Assembly (NCBI GenBank): GCA_964565665.1
Contig: CAZMFZ010000123.1
Span: forward strand, 1 to 10,311
Origin: CAZMFZ01 sp964565665
Lineage (GTDB): Bacteria; Bacteroidota; Bacteroidia; Cytophagales; UBA9547
Direction: 5' to 3'
DNA length: 10,311 nt
Shown here: piece after piece, positions 1-6,956 of the stretch
Layout of the letters: each line of letters starts with the position of its first letter
Numbering within the stretch: position 1 is the first letter of the stretch
Notes under the pieces: generated by a model
Database searches by the model: none
The model's input: only the letters and a program-made list of their open reading frames with translations
Told to the model about the DNA's origin: nothing
Translations under genes and position numbers: made by a program

Positions 1-437
1 AGGAAGTATACACTTTATTAAACGACATTACGCAAACTTGCCCAAATTCATTTATTGAGGGAAAAAAATTTTCTTTGGCTTGGCACTATAGAAATACTGA
101 AAAAGATGAAGGCCAAATTCAATCTAGAAAATTAATTACTATATTGAAAGATGCGGCACGATATTATAATTTAAAAATTTTGGATGGGAATAAGGTGGTG
201 GAGATAACAACTGGAGCCACAGATAAAGGAAAAGCTATACAACATGTAATTGAGAGAAATGAATATGATTGTATTATATGTATGGGAGACGACACTACAG
301 ATGAATACATGTTTGAATATCTTTTTAAAAATGAAAATGCTATTACAATAAAGGTAGGGAACGGAAACACCATTGCTAAACACAAATTGGAATCTGTTGA
401 AGAGGTAATATCATTTATACAAGAATTATCATTATGA
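1..437 (+). CDS. otsB: Trehalose-6-phosphate phosphatase, 3' part (5' end outside window)
   Basis: HAD-superfamily phosphatase that removes phosphate from trehalose 6-phosphate, the second step of the OtsA/OtsB trehalose pathway in the cytoplasm. The frame is open from base 3 to the TGA at 435-437, giving 144 visible residues; a TTG at 75 lies inside the conserved region and is not the start. Visible family features are the block around SLAWHYRN, a HAD motif III lysine in ATDKGKA, and the motif IV acidic cluster GDDTTDE, which binds Mg2+. The N-terminal DxDGT nucleophile motif and roughly the first 90-110 residues lie left of the window, judging from the usual 230-260 residue length. The stop overlaps the otsA start as ATGA, so the two genes should be translationally coupled. 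The pairing with otsA supports trehalose rather than another sugar phosphate. Confidence 0.93.
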   Translation, partial: EVYTLLNDITQTCPNSFIEGKKFSLAWHYRNTEKDEGQIQSRKLITILKDAARYYNLKILDGNKVVEITTGATDKGKAIQHVIERNEYDCIICMGDDTTDEYMFEYLFKNENAITIKVGNGNTIAKHKLESVEEVISFIQELSL

Positions 438-2659
438 GATTAAACGTTGCACTTGTTATTTCCATTATTCTGGCTGTTGGCATGGTGGCATTGGGGTTTA
501 CATACTTTCAGATTGCAACCGAAAGAGAAAAACTTAATAATGAACTTGAGAATCGAATATCAGAAATTGCTAAAGAGTTCACTCAGATCAATTTAGCAAC
601 TTTGACTGAAAAGTCCCCAGAAAGTACCGAGAGAAGTATTGATAGTATCTGCAATAATTATCAACTAATTGGAATTGCTATTTATTATAACAATGACAGT
701 ATTGTCGTAAATCGTGCTGCAACTTCTTTCATAAAACTTTCTCTTGACTACATCACAGAGTCTATAGCCGCTGACACATCGCAAGGGAATTACATCCCCT
801 CAAACAGAAAAAATATTTTCCAATATATCAAACCATTAAAACAGGAAAATGTATCAAACACGGCAATTATTTTTTATGCAGACGCAGAATATATAGATAA
901 TATTATTGGGGATATTTGGTTTCGGAATTTTCTCAGGTGGTTTATTCAGGCATTAATTGTTTCATTTATTACCGTTCTCATAATTAGATGGGGAATTTTT
1001 AGCCCGATAAATAAAATTGTTAATTGGGTAAAAGCAGCCCGTACAGGCAACTTAGAGCAATTAAAACAATATCCACCTGCCAAATTTCTTGCTCCGCTCC
1101 ATAAAGAAATAGTTCACATTGCAAAAGCAATGCACGAAGCAAAAGCCGTTGCCGTGGAAGAAGCAAAATTAAGAAGTAATGCCGAAGCAATATGGACCCC
1201 AGAGCGATTGAAGGTAGAAGTAGGGAATATTTTGCAGAACAAAAAAATGGTAGTTGTTTCTAACCGTGAACCCTATATGCATATTCACGAAGGGAAAAAC
1301 ATTAAATGCATTGTGCCAGCAAGTGGCATGATTACTGCAATGGAGCCCATATTGAAAGCATGTGGCGGATTGTGGATTGCATCTGGAACAGGAGATGCTG
1401 ATAAAGAAACGGTTGATGAAAATGATAAACTGCAAGTTCCTCCCGATGAAGCGAAATATACACTAAGAAGGCTTTGGCTGAGTAAGGAAGAAGAAAACCA
1501 TTTTTATTATGGCTTTTCAAATGAAGGATTATGGCCACTTTGCCATATTGCACATACACGACCCACATTCAGAATAGAAGATTGGGACTATTATAAAAAA
1601 GTGAATGAAGACTTTGCAAAAGCGGTGTTGGAAGAAACTTCCAATGAAGAAGATCCATTTATTCTCATACAAGATTATCATTTTGCGCTTTTGCCCGAAT
1701 TAATAAAAAAGGAAAAACCAAATGCCAAGATTGCCATCTTTTGGCATATTCCTTGGCCAAATCCTGAATCTTTCGGTATATGTCCTTGGCAAAAAGAAAT
1801 ATTGCGGGGAATGCTCGGTGCAGATTTAATTGGGTTTCATACCCAATACCACTGCAATCATTTTCTTGAAACTGTAAACAAGGCCATGGAATCAAGAGTA
1901 TCATGGGATAACTTTTCAGTAAAAATAGCAGGGCAATCAACCTTTGTCAAACCTTTTCCTATCAGCATTGCATTTACATTAAAGGACTACGAAAACACTT
2001 CACCTAAGGAATATTCTTCCGTTCAGTTGCTTGACGAACACGGCATCACAGCCCAGTACATGGGCATTGGTGTTGACCGTATTGATTACACAAAAGGCAT
2101 CATAGAAAAATTTCTTGCCATAGAGCGCTTCTTAGAGAAAAACCCATCGTATCAGGGCAAATTTACCTTTGTGCAAGTTGGTGCACCAAGCCGTACTTTG
2201 CTAAAAACTTATGCTGATATTGCCAATGCTGTGCAAAATGAGGCAGACAGAATAAACTGGCGTTTCAAATCAAAAAACTGGAAAGCAATATTATTACTAA
2301 AACGCCATCATAGCCATGAGGAAATACAACCCTTTTATGCTTCTGCAGATTTATGTATGGTCACTTCTTTGCATGACGGCATGAACCTTGTGGCAAAAGA
2401 ATTTGTGGCTACCCGAAATAATAATGATGGAACACTAATACTCAGCCGTTTCGCTGGGGCGTCTGAGGAACTTCACGGTGCCATTATCATTAACCCCTAC
2501 GACATAGAGAAATCTGCAGACGCTATCAAACAAGCTTTAGAAATGACAATAGAAGAGCAACATCAGCGAATGAAACAAATGAGACAGGTAATTGTGGGGA
2601 ATAATATATACTCTTGGGCTGCAGACTTAATAAGAACAATGTCAACTATTCAAAACTAA
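434..2659 (+). CDS. otsA: Membrane-anchored trehalose-6-phosphate synthase with HAMP domain (GT20)
   Basis: Retaining glycosyltransferase expected to join UDP- (or ADP-) glucose and glucose 6-phosphate into trehalose 6-phosphate. The 741-residue protein is far longer than ordinary OtsA (about 470). Residues 1-25 form a membrane anchor, 28-160 an extracytoplasmic region of unknown fold, 164-188 a second membrane segment, 186-238 a HAMP-like linker (proline at 191), then a helical stretch to about 255. Residues 270-741 are a complete GT20 domain with SNREPY (276-281), GGLW (311-314), the aspartate of QDYH (D414), HIPWPNPE (H438), sugar-nucleotide residues R549 and K554 in DRIDYTKG, and D648/E656 in HDGMNLVAKE. 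The start is fixed by the ATGA overlap with otsB. The topology suggests the enzyme responds to an envelope or osmotic signal; that is inference. The REPY motif also occurs, as I recall, in glucosylglycerol-phosphate synthases, so acceptor specificity is slightly open, but otsB next door favours trehalose. Confidence 0.93.
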   Translation: MRLNVALVISIILAVGMVALGFTYFQIATEREKLNNELENRISEIAKEFTQINLATLTEKSPESTERSIDSICNNYQLIGIAIYYNNDSIVVNRAATSFIKLSLDYITESIAADTSQGNYIPSNRKNIFQYIKPLKQENVSNTAIIFYADAEYIDNIIGDIWFRNFLRWFIQALIVSFITVLIIRWGIFSPINKIVNWVKAARTGNLEQLKQYPPAKFLAPLHKEIVHIAKAMHEAKAVAVEEAKLRSNAEAIWTPERLKVEVGNILQNKKMVVVSNREPYMHIHEGKNIKCIVPASGMITAMEPILKACGGLWIASGTGDADKETVDENDKLQVPPDEAKYTLRRLWLSKEEENHFYYGFSNEGLWPLCHIAHTRPTFRIEDWDYYKKVNEDFAKAVLEETSNEEDPFILIQDYHFALLPELIKKEKPNAKIAIFWHIPWPNPESFGICPWQKEILRGMLGADLIGFHTQYHCNHFLETVNKAMESRVSWDNFSVKIAGQSTFVKPFPISIAFTLKDYENTSPKEYSSVQLLDEHGITAQYMGIGVDRIDYTKGIIEKFLAIERFLEKNPSYQGKFTFVQVGAPSRTLLKTYADIANAVQNEADRINWRFKSKNWKAILLLKRHHSHEEIQPFYASADLCMVTSLHDGMNLVAKEFVATRNNNDGTLILSRFAGASEELHGAIIINPYDIEKSADAIKQALEMTIEEQHQRMKQMRQVIVGNNIYSWAADLIRTMSTIQN

Positions 2660-2722
2660 GGAATTAATGATAACGCGAATTGACAATGATTGCAGACAGA
2701 AGAGATTGAGGAGAGCCGAAAA

Positions 2723-2749
2723 GTGTAAGGGATTTGATTTCCCTTACAC
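2723..2749 (-). terminator. Hairpin terminator shared by convergent otsA and HMA-like gene
   Basis: A perfect 10-bp stem, GTGTAAGGGA (2723-2732) with TCCCTTACAC (2740-2749), and a 7-base loop. Read on the minus strand the stem is followed by TTTT (2719-2722), a plausible intrinsic terminator for the small minus-strand gene, whose TAA stop (2744-2746) lies inside the first arm. On the plus strand the following bases (acaattt) are only weakly T-rich, so termination of otsA transcripts here is likely but less certain. Confidence 0.72.
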
Positions 2750-2956
2750 AATTTGAGTTACGGTGTAGCCAAGCGTATTTAACAATTTTCGGCAAGCAAT
2801 AATGCTCCCCAACTCACCAAGCACAATTTTGATTTCAGATTTAGCCATATTCACATCTACTAGTTTTACAGCATATAGCTTTTTCAATTCACTTATAATG
2901 TTGTGAATAGCTTCTTTAAATCTGAGGTTTTGAACTTTTAAACGGTAAACTTCCAT
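2744..2956 (-). CDS. Small HMA-like (heavy-metal-associated fold) protein lacking the CxxC motif
   Basis: A 70-residue soluble protein. The pattern of hydrophobic residues, an early helix (about 14-27), a VDV strand (33-35), an IKIVL strand (42-46), a second helix (about 50-60) and a closing LGYTV (62-66), matches the beta-alpha-beta-beta-alpha-beta layout of heavy-metal-associated domains. Aligning LRFKEAIHNI (11-20) to the usual MxCxxCxxxI puts F13 and A16 where the metal-binding cysteines should be, and the only cysteine (C55) is elsewhere, so copper or mercury binding by the usual mode is not expected. It may act as a small ligand- or protein-binding module. It is convergent with otsA, divergent from the mscS-type gene 102 bases away, and ends in its own hairpin terminator. 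No strong ribosome binding site is visible. That it is a real gene rests on the fold pattern and the terminator. Confidence 0.68.
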   Translation of the reverse strand: MEVYRLKVQNLRFKEAIHNIISELKKLYAVKLVDVNMAKSEIKIVLGELGSIIACRKLLNTLGYTVTQIV

Positions 2957-3058
2957 GAGGTTGTATAATTATCTTGTGTTTTGATATGAGAATTGTAAGT
3001 AAAAAAACTATACCACAAACCTGTATATCAGTTAGCTCGAGAAATATTAATTTCCATT

Positions 3059-4162
3059 ATGCAAAATAAAATTTCATTCGACTCTATTCTCCAAGCTGTT
3101 AGCCAATTTACCACTTTACAATTGGTACTTGTAGCAGCCGGTATTGTGGTAGTTTTCATTGCGGCTTATTATTTGATATTCAGAATTGTAAAACAAAGCA
3201 TTACCGAGCAGTATAGGGTTCCCCATCTGCTTTACAAATTTATATTCAAACCCGGCATGGTGGTATTCGGGGCTGTAAGCTTGTGGCTTGTAATGCAATG
3301 GCTTGAGCCCCTCTTCATTATCTCTGTTTATAAACTGCTGGTTCATATTATTTTACTTGTAATAATAGTGTCGGTAGGGCTTTTGCTCACCCGAGCCTTG
3401 GCCTTTGCCCGCGAAGTAAGCGCAATCTATTACGACACTGCAAAAGACGATAACCTTGAAGCTCGTAAAACCCGTACCCAATTCAAAATCATAGAAAAAG
3501 TACTCAATTTTGTGATTGTAATAGCCACAATTGCCTTTGTGCTCATGACTTTCGAATCGGTACGCCACTTGGGCACAACACTATTAGCATCTGCTGGGGT
3601 AATAGGTATTATTATTGGTTTTGCAGCTCAAAAAAGCATATCTACGCTGGTAGCGGGAATTCAAATTGCTATTTCCCAACCTATTAGGATAGACGATGTG
3701 GTGGTACTTGAAGGCGAATGGGGGCGTATCGAAGAGATTACACTTACTTATGTTGTTGTAGCTATTTGGGATAAGCGAAGGCTCATCGTCCCCATCAATT
3801 ATTTTATTGAAAAGCCATTTCAAAACTGGACTCGCACCACCACAGAGCTGCTTGCCACCGTGTTTATTTATATGGATTACACTGTTCCAGTACATGCCAT
3901 CCGTGAAGAACTGACCCGGCTTTTGCCCCTCTCAAAGTATTGGGATGGCAAATTAAACGTAGTGCAAATTACCAATGCCACGGATACCAATGTTGAGGTA
4001 CGAATACTCATTAGTGCCTCCAACTCCGATAAAGCCTTCGATTTGCGATGCGAAATCCGCGAAGCCATAATAAGCTTTTTGCAGAAATCGTATCCAGCAT
4101 CGTTGCCAAAAACTAGAATTGAAGCAATTGCAAATAAAGAATTAATAAACTCTTACCTGTAG
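3059..4162 (+). CDS. MscS-family mechanosensitive ion channel
   Basis: Inner-membrane channel that opens under membrane tension to release solutes during osmotic downshock. The 367-residue protein has membrane segments at about 20-42, 64-84, 88-112 and 146-165, then the pore helix at about 172-204 with the small-residue pattern ASAGVIGIIIGFAAQ. After it comes the conserved MscS beta domain, with QPIRIDDVV (207-215), the GxWGRIEEI stretch (219-227) and IVPINYFIEKPFQNW (243-257). The remaining 110 residues form the cytoplasmic alpha/beta region of the vestibule. It is larger than E. coli MscS (286 residues), with extra N-terminal membrane segments as in YbdG/YnaI-like members. Placement after the trehalose genes fits a role in releasing an accumulated solute, which is an inference from context. 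The ATG start precedes the first membrane segment and is reasonable. Confidence 0.92.
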   Translation: MQNKISFDSILQAVSQFTTLQLVLVAAGIVVVFIAAYYLIFRIVKQSITEQYRVPHLLYKFIFKPGMVVFGAVSLWLVMQWLEPLFIISVYKLLVHIILLVIIVSVGLLLTRALAFAREVSAIYYDTAKDDNLEARKTRTQFKIIEKVLNFVIVIATIAFVLMTFESVRHLGTTLLASAGVIGIIIGFAAQKSISTLVAGIQIAISQPIRIDDVVVLEGEWGRIEEITLTYVVVAIWDKRRLIVPINYFIEKPFQNWTRTTTELLATVFIYMDYTVPVHAIREELTRLLPLSKYWDGKLNVVQITNATDTNVEVRILISASNSDKAFDLRCEIREAIISFLQKSYPASLPKTRIEAIANKELINSYL

Positions 4163-4194
4163 CCTCAAACCTCCAAACCTGTAACCTCAAACCT
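4156..4194 (+). repeat. Imperfect direct repeat, two 17-bp copies with 22-bp period, overlapping the channel-gene stop
   Basis: CCTGTAGCCTCAAACCT (4156-4172) and CCTGTAACCTCAAACCT (4178-4194) differ at one base. The first copy includes the TAG stop of the mscS-type gene (4160-4162). A third, degenerate echo (ACCTCCAAA, 4205-4213) continues to just before the next start. On the minus strand it is a row of GG pairs. The function is unknown; it may be simple local duplication. Confidence 0.6.
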
Positions 4195-4222
4195 GTTAAC
4201 TTTAACCTCCAAATCAATAAAA

Positions 4223-5257
4223 ATGATCAATAAAAATAATTACGAAAAATACTACCCCAATTTGGCACTGTTTGTAATGGCGGTTTTGGGTATTTTCCTG
4301 TTCTACAGCCTCTCCATGTTTCTCAACGCAGTGCTGGGGGCAATTATAATGTACATTCTCACAAGGCCAGTAATGGTGTGGCTTACAGAGAAAAAGAAAT
4401 GGAACAACACCTTGGCAACCCTCACAACGATGCTGGTCTCCTTCCTTGTTTTTGTAGTGCTTATTGGCGGCATATTCTATTTGCTTATTGGCAGGGTTAC
4501 CGAATTATTATCCAACCCTCAACAATTGATGACGTTATTCGACAAAGTGCACGCCTTTGCAAATGAAAAACTAGGCTTTGAAATACTATCTGACGACATG
4601 GTCACCACCATTAAAGCAACGATTGCTGGCATGGCTTCGAGCTTGCTTGATCAAACATTTACCATCGTTACCGATATTGGCATCATGTATTTTATCTTAT
4701 ATTTTATGCTCGCTTCTAGAAAATCGATGGAGAATACCATCAATTTTTACCTGCCTTACAAACCCGAGAAAATCAAGTTGTTCACCAATGAACTGAAAGC
4801 CCAAACCTACTCCAATGCTATTATCACACCCTTACTGGCTCTTATACAAGGCATAGCAGCCTCAATTGGTTATTGGCTATTAGGCGTTACCGAACCCATT
4901 TTTTGGGGTTTGATGACGGGTGTGTTCTCCTTTATGCCCATTATAGGTTGTATGGTAATATGGGTTCCTTTGTCGGTATTTATGCTGGCCAACGGCCAAA
5001 CTTGGAATGGATTTGGCGTTATCATCTACAGTATTGTCATTACCACCAATATCGACAATGTATTTAGGTTAATACTGCAAAAGAAATTTGCTGATGCCCA
5101 TCCGCTCATCACATTGATGGGATTTTTAATGGGGATAAAGTTTTTCGGTATTTCGGGCATTATTATAGGCCCTGTGCTTATGTCTTTTTTCTTGATAATG
5201 GTTAAAAGCTTTCGCAAAGAATTTATGGAAGCCGCGCAAGAAATTTCCGAAGAGTGA
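4223..5257 (+). CDS. AI-2E family (PerM/YdiK-type) membrane transporter
   Basis: A 344-residue polytopic inner-membrane protein of the AI-2E/PerM family (PF01594). Hydrophobic segments lie at about 14-30, 33-50, 66-90, 147-164, 199-222, 226-253, 262-280 and 293-328, with a soluble loop at about 91-145 between the third and fourth. The most diagnostic part is the C-terminal half: the GVFSFMPIIG stretch (233-242), the IDN of TTNIDNVFR (275-282), HPLITLMGFLMG (293-304) and ISGIIIGPVL (310-319), which matches the family's GLxGxxxGPVL signature. Members have been assigned to autoinducer-2 export, sodium/proton antiport or unknown substrates, so no substrate is given. It follows the channel gene by 60 bases in the same direction, with no terminator seen, and may be co-transcribed. 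Being next to channel and trehalose genes makes ion or osmotic homeostasis the more likely theme. Confidence 0.9.
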   Translation: MINKNNYEKYYPNLALFVMAVLGIFLFYSLSMFLNAVLGAIIMYILTRPVMVWLTEKKKWNNTLATLTTMLVSFLVFVVLIGGIFYLLIGRVTELLSNPQQLMTLFDKVHAFANEKLGFEILSDDMVTTIKATIAGMASSLLDQTFTIVTDIGIMYFILYFMLASRKSMENTINFYLPYKPEKIKLFTNELKAQTYSNAIITPLLALIQGIAASIGYWLLGVTEPIFWGLMTGVFSFMPIIGCMVIWVPLSVFMLANGQTWNGFGVIIYSIVITTNIDNVFRLILQKKFADAHPLITLMGFLMGIKFFGISGIIIGPVLMSFFLIMVKSFRKEFMEAAQEISEE

Positions 5258-5339
5258 AAGTGCTTTCAAGCGGGCGGAATCTAGAAAGGGTTATGGCAAA
5301 AAACACATTTTTCTAAACGGAATGGGATTGTTAAGACTA

Positions 5340-6333
5340 TTAATTTGTATTATCTATTTCCCAATTTAGACGGTCATGATCTATCAGTTGCTTTAGTTCT
5401 TCTTCTTTAGGTAGATATAATCGGTATTTACTGGCAAACAGTTTTTCATTATCGGCCAATACTGAATATTTTACAATTGTTTCGTCTTTTTCAGTGCAAA
5501 GTATTAGCCCAATGATGGGATTGTCGTCTTCTCTTTTTTTGAGGCCGTTGTACATTCGTACATACATGTCCATCTGGCCAATGGCTTCATCGGATAGTTT
5601 ATGAGTTTTGAGGTCGATGAGTACAAAACATTTGAGGTAATAGTTGTAAAATACCAAATCAATATAAAAATCAGCCGTATCTGTAACGACATGCTGCTGC
5701 CTCCCGACAAATGCAAAGCCTTTGCCTAGCTCCATTAGAAATTGCTGCAAATGGTTGATTAATGCGGTTTCAATGGTATTTTCATTATGTTTATAATCAA
5801 AACGTAAGCCCAGAAATTCGAAGATGTAGGGGTCTTTGATTATATTTTCTGGTATTGGTTTGGCGTAGATAGTTGTATCTAAAATCCTACCTACATATTT
5901 TGCGTTGATGTTTCTTTGCAATGTTCTGGTATCCCAATTTCCCTCAATTTAAAATTGCATGTATTGCAATCTGAGATTTGTGGTTTCTATTCTGCTGATT
6001 ATTCGGTAGTGAGTCCAGCTCAATTCAGTACGCACTGCGTTCCAAATTGGAAAAGCAGAATAAAAGGCACGAAAGTTATTGAGATTACGTTCGTCAAAGC
6101 CTTTACCGAACTCAATAGTAAGCTGAGTAGCTAAATTTTTAAGTGTGGATTTGCCATATTCAGCTTTTGGCTTGCCTCCTTATTCATCGGCAGCAATCAA
6201 ATTGCCTATTTCCCAATACATATTCAATAAAAATTGAATTGGTAGTGCGAAAGGCATTCGCTTTTGCTTGCTTTACGATTGCAGCTATGGAATTTAAGAG
6301 GCTATTTTCAGAATTGTGGGAGATATTGCTCAT
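5340..6333 (-). pseudogene. Broken DUF1016/YhcG-type PDDEXK nuclease gene (4-base insertion, two internal stops)
   Basis: On the minus strand the ATG at 6333-6331 opens an N-terminal DUF1016 domain, read as MSNISHNSENS and on to FIEY. There the frame breaks: four extra bases at 6216-6219 separate EY from WEIGNLIAADE. In the restored frame come TAA at 6182-6180 (codon 50, where homologues usually have glutamine before GG), then EYGKSTLKNLA, LTIEFGKGFDERNL and ELSWTHYRI. A second TAA at 5951-5949 (codon 127) precedes NWDTRTLQRNIN and the C-terminal nuclease domain. Without the four bases the gene is exactly 330 codons, usual for the family. The C-terminal 193 residues (from TTG at 5921) remain open and keep FVGRQ, FYIDLVFY, the D-L-K of VLIDLKTH (in place of the commoner ELK), GQM and IIGLILC. 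A separately translated nuclease fragment is possible but unlikely. DUF1016 proteins have a proposed DNA-processing or defence role. Confidence 0.9.
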
Positions 6334-6383
6334 TGTAAGGGTACAATAGAAAAAAATCAAAATAAGTAAAATAACAGCAAAGG

Positions 6384-6418
6384 GATAAATAAATTGCTAA
6401 AGCATAGATTTATTTATC
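6384..6418. repeat. AT-rich inverted repeat between queD-like gene and DUF1016 pseudogene
   Basis: GATAAATAAAT (6384-6394) and ATTTATTTATC (6408-6418) are perfect 11-bp complements. The spacer adds an inner TGCT/AGCA pairing (6395-6398 with 6401-6404), leaving TAG (6405-6407) as a bulge. It lies downstream of the minus-strand pterin gene and upstream of the broken nuclease gene. No T-run follows on the minus strand, so a terminator is doubtful; an operator for the dead gene or a weak processing structure is equally possible. Confidence 0.55.
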
Positions 6419-6437
6419 TTGCTTATACGCATTAATA

Positions 6438-6452
6438 AATTAAGGCTTAATT
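6438..6452. repeat. 15-bp near-perfect palindrome in the same spacer
   Basis: AATTAAG (6438-6444), one central G, then CTTAATT (6446-6452). The symmetric dyad has the size of a dimeric regulator site but no visible partner gene. It could be chance in AT-rich DNA. Confidence 0.35.
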
Positions 6453-6503
6453 CATAAATGCAATAATTTAGAACTGGATTTGAGTTGAGAAAGATTCTAT
6501 ACA

Positions 6504-6911
6504 CTACACCGGATATTCTACAAAATTCCGCTCAGTTTCGTAAAGCACAATTTTGAGTTCGTATTTATCGCCAAGTAGTGGCTTTAGAATATTGTAGAAT
6601 ACCACAGCCATATTTTCAGCGGAAGGTATGAGGGATTTAAACTCAATAGTATCCATATTGAGATTTCGGTGGTCGAATTTGTCAAGAATATTAGCTTTTA
6701 CCAGTTCACTCAAGTATTTCATATCGATGGCATAGCCCGTTTGTGGGTCTATTTCACCTGTCACTTTCACAATTAAATCATAGTTGTGGCCATGGAAATA
6801 TTCATTAGCACATTTCCCATAAAATGCTTCGTTTTTTTCCTTGCTCCAGTGGTCGTTATAGAGTTTGTGGGCGGCATTGAAATGCTCTTTTCTGCAAACT
6901 GTAATTTTCAT
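6504..6911 (-). CDS. queD: 6-carboxytetrahydropterin / 6-pyruvoyl-tetrahydropterin synthase family enzyme
   Basis: Zinc enzyme acting on 7,8-dihydroneopterin triphosphate. In bacteria the family usually makes 6-carboxytetrahydropterin for queuosine and other 7-deazaguanines (QueD); the animal homologue makes tetrahydrobiopterin precursors. The 135 residues contain all expected active-site positions: zinc ligands H15 (in HFNAAH), H40 and H42 (in HGHNY), catalytic C34, the D80-H81 pair, E99 in the AEN motif, and pterin-anchoring E125 in YETERN. The spacings C34-H40, H40-H81 and H81-E125 equal those I recall for rat PTPS (C42, H48, H89, E133), and YGKCANEYFHGHNY is notably close to the animal type. 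It lacks other queuosine genes nearby, so the physiological product is not settled by context. It is transcribed divergently from the PagL-like gene, with 45 bases between starts. Confidence 0.93.
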   Translation of the reverse strand: MKITVCRKEHFNAAHKLYNDHWSKEKNEAFYGKCANEYFHGHNYDLIVKVTGEIDPQTGYAIDMKYLSELVKANILDKFDHRNLNMDTIEFKSLIPSAENMAVVFYNILKPLLGDKYELKIVLYETERNFVEYPV

Positions 6912-6931
6912 TTTAGATTATTCTATTTTAT

Positions 6932-6939
6932 TATCTTCG
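6932..6939 (+). promoter_or_regulatory. Probable Bacteroidota -7 box for the PagL-like gene
   Basis: TATCTTCG differs at one base from the Bacteroidota -7 consensus TAnnTTTG and lies 17 bases before the ATG at 6957, implying a very short leader. No TTG is seen at the -33 distance. On the opposite strand the same 45-base gap reads TATAATTTG, a near match with one extra spacer base, which may serve the divergent queD-like gene. Confidence 0.5.
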
Positions 6940-6956
6940 CAAATTATAACAGCTAG

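Noticed and set aside
3116..3895. Long minus-strand frames inside the mscS-type gene
   Set aside because: They are antisense shadows of a strongly conserved channel gene, with no family pattern of their own.
4156..4213. CRISPR-like repeat
   Set aside because: The repeats are 17 bp with 5-bp spacers, only two clear copies, and no cas genes; this is a short local duplication.
5256..5267. GAAAG-TG-CTTTC palindrome at the end of the AI-2E-type gene as a terminator
   Set aside because: The loop is only two bases, no T-run follows, and it overlaps the stop codon; too weak to call.
5916..6349. Plus-strand frames of 72 and 68 codons in this stretch
   Set aside because: They are antisense to the DUF1016 N-terminal domain, which reads clearly on the minus strand once the 4-base insertion is removed; their translations show no family pattern.
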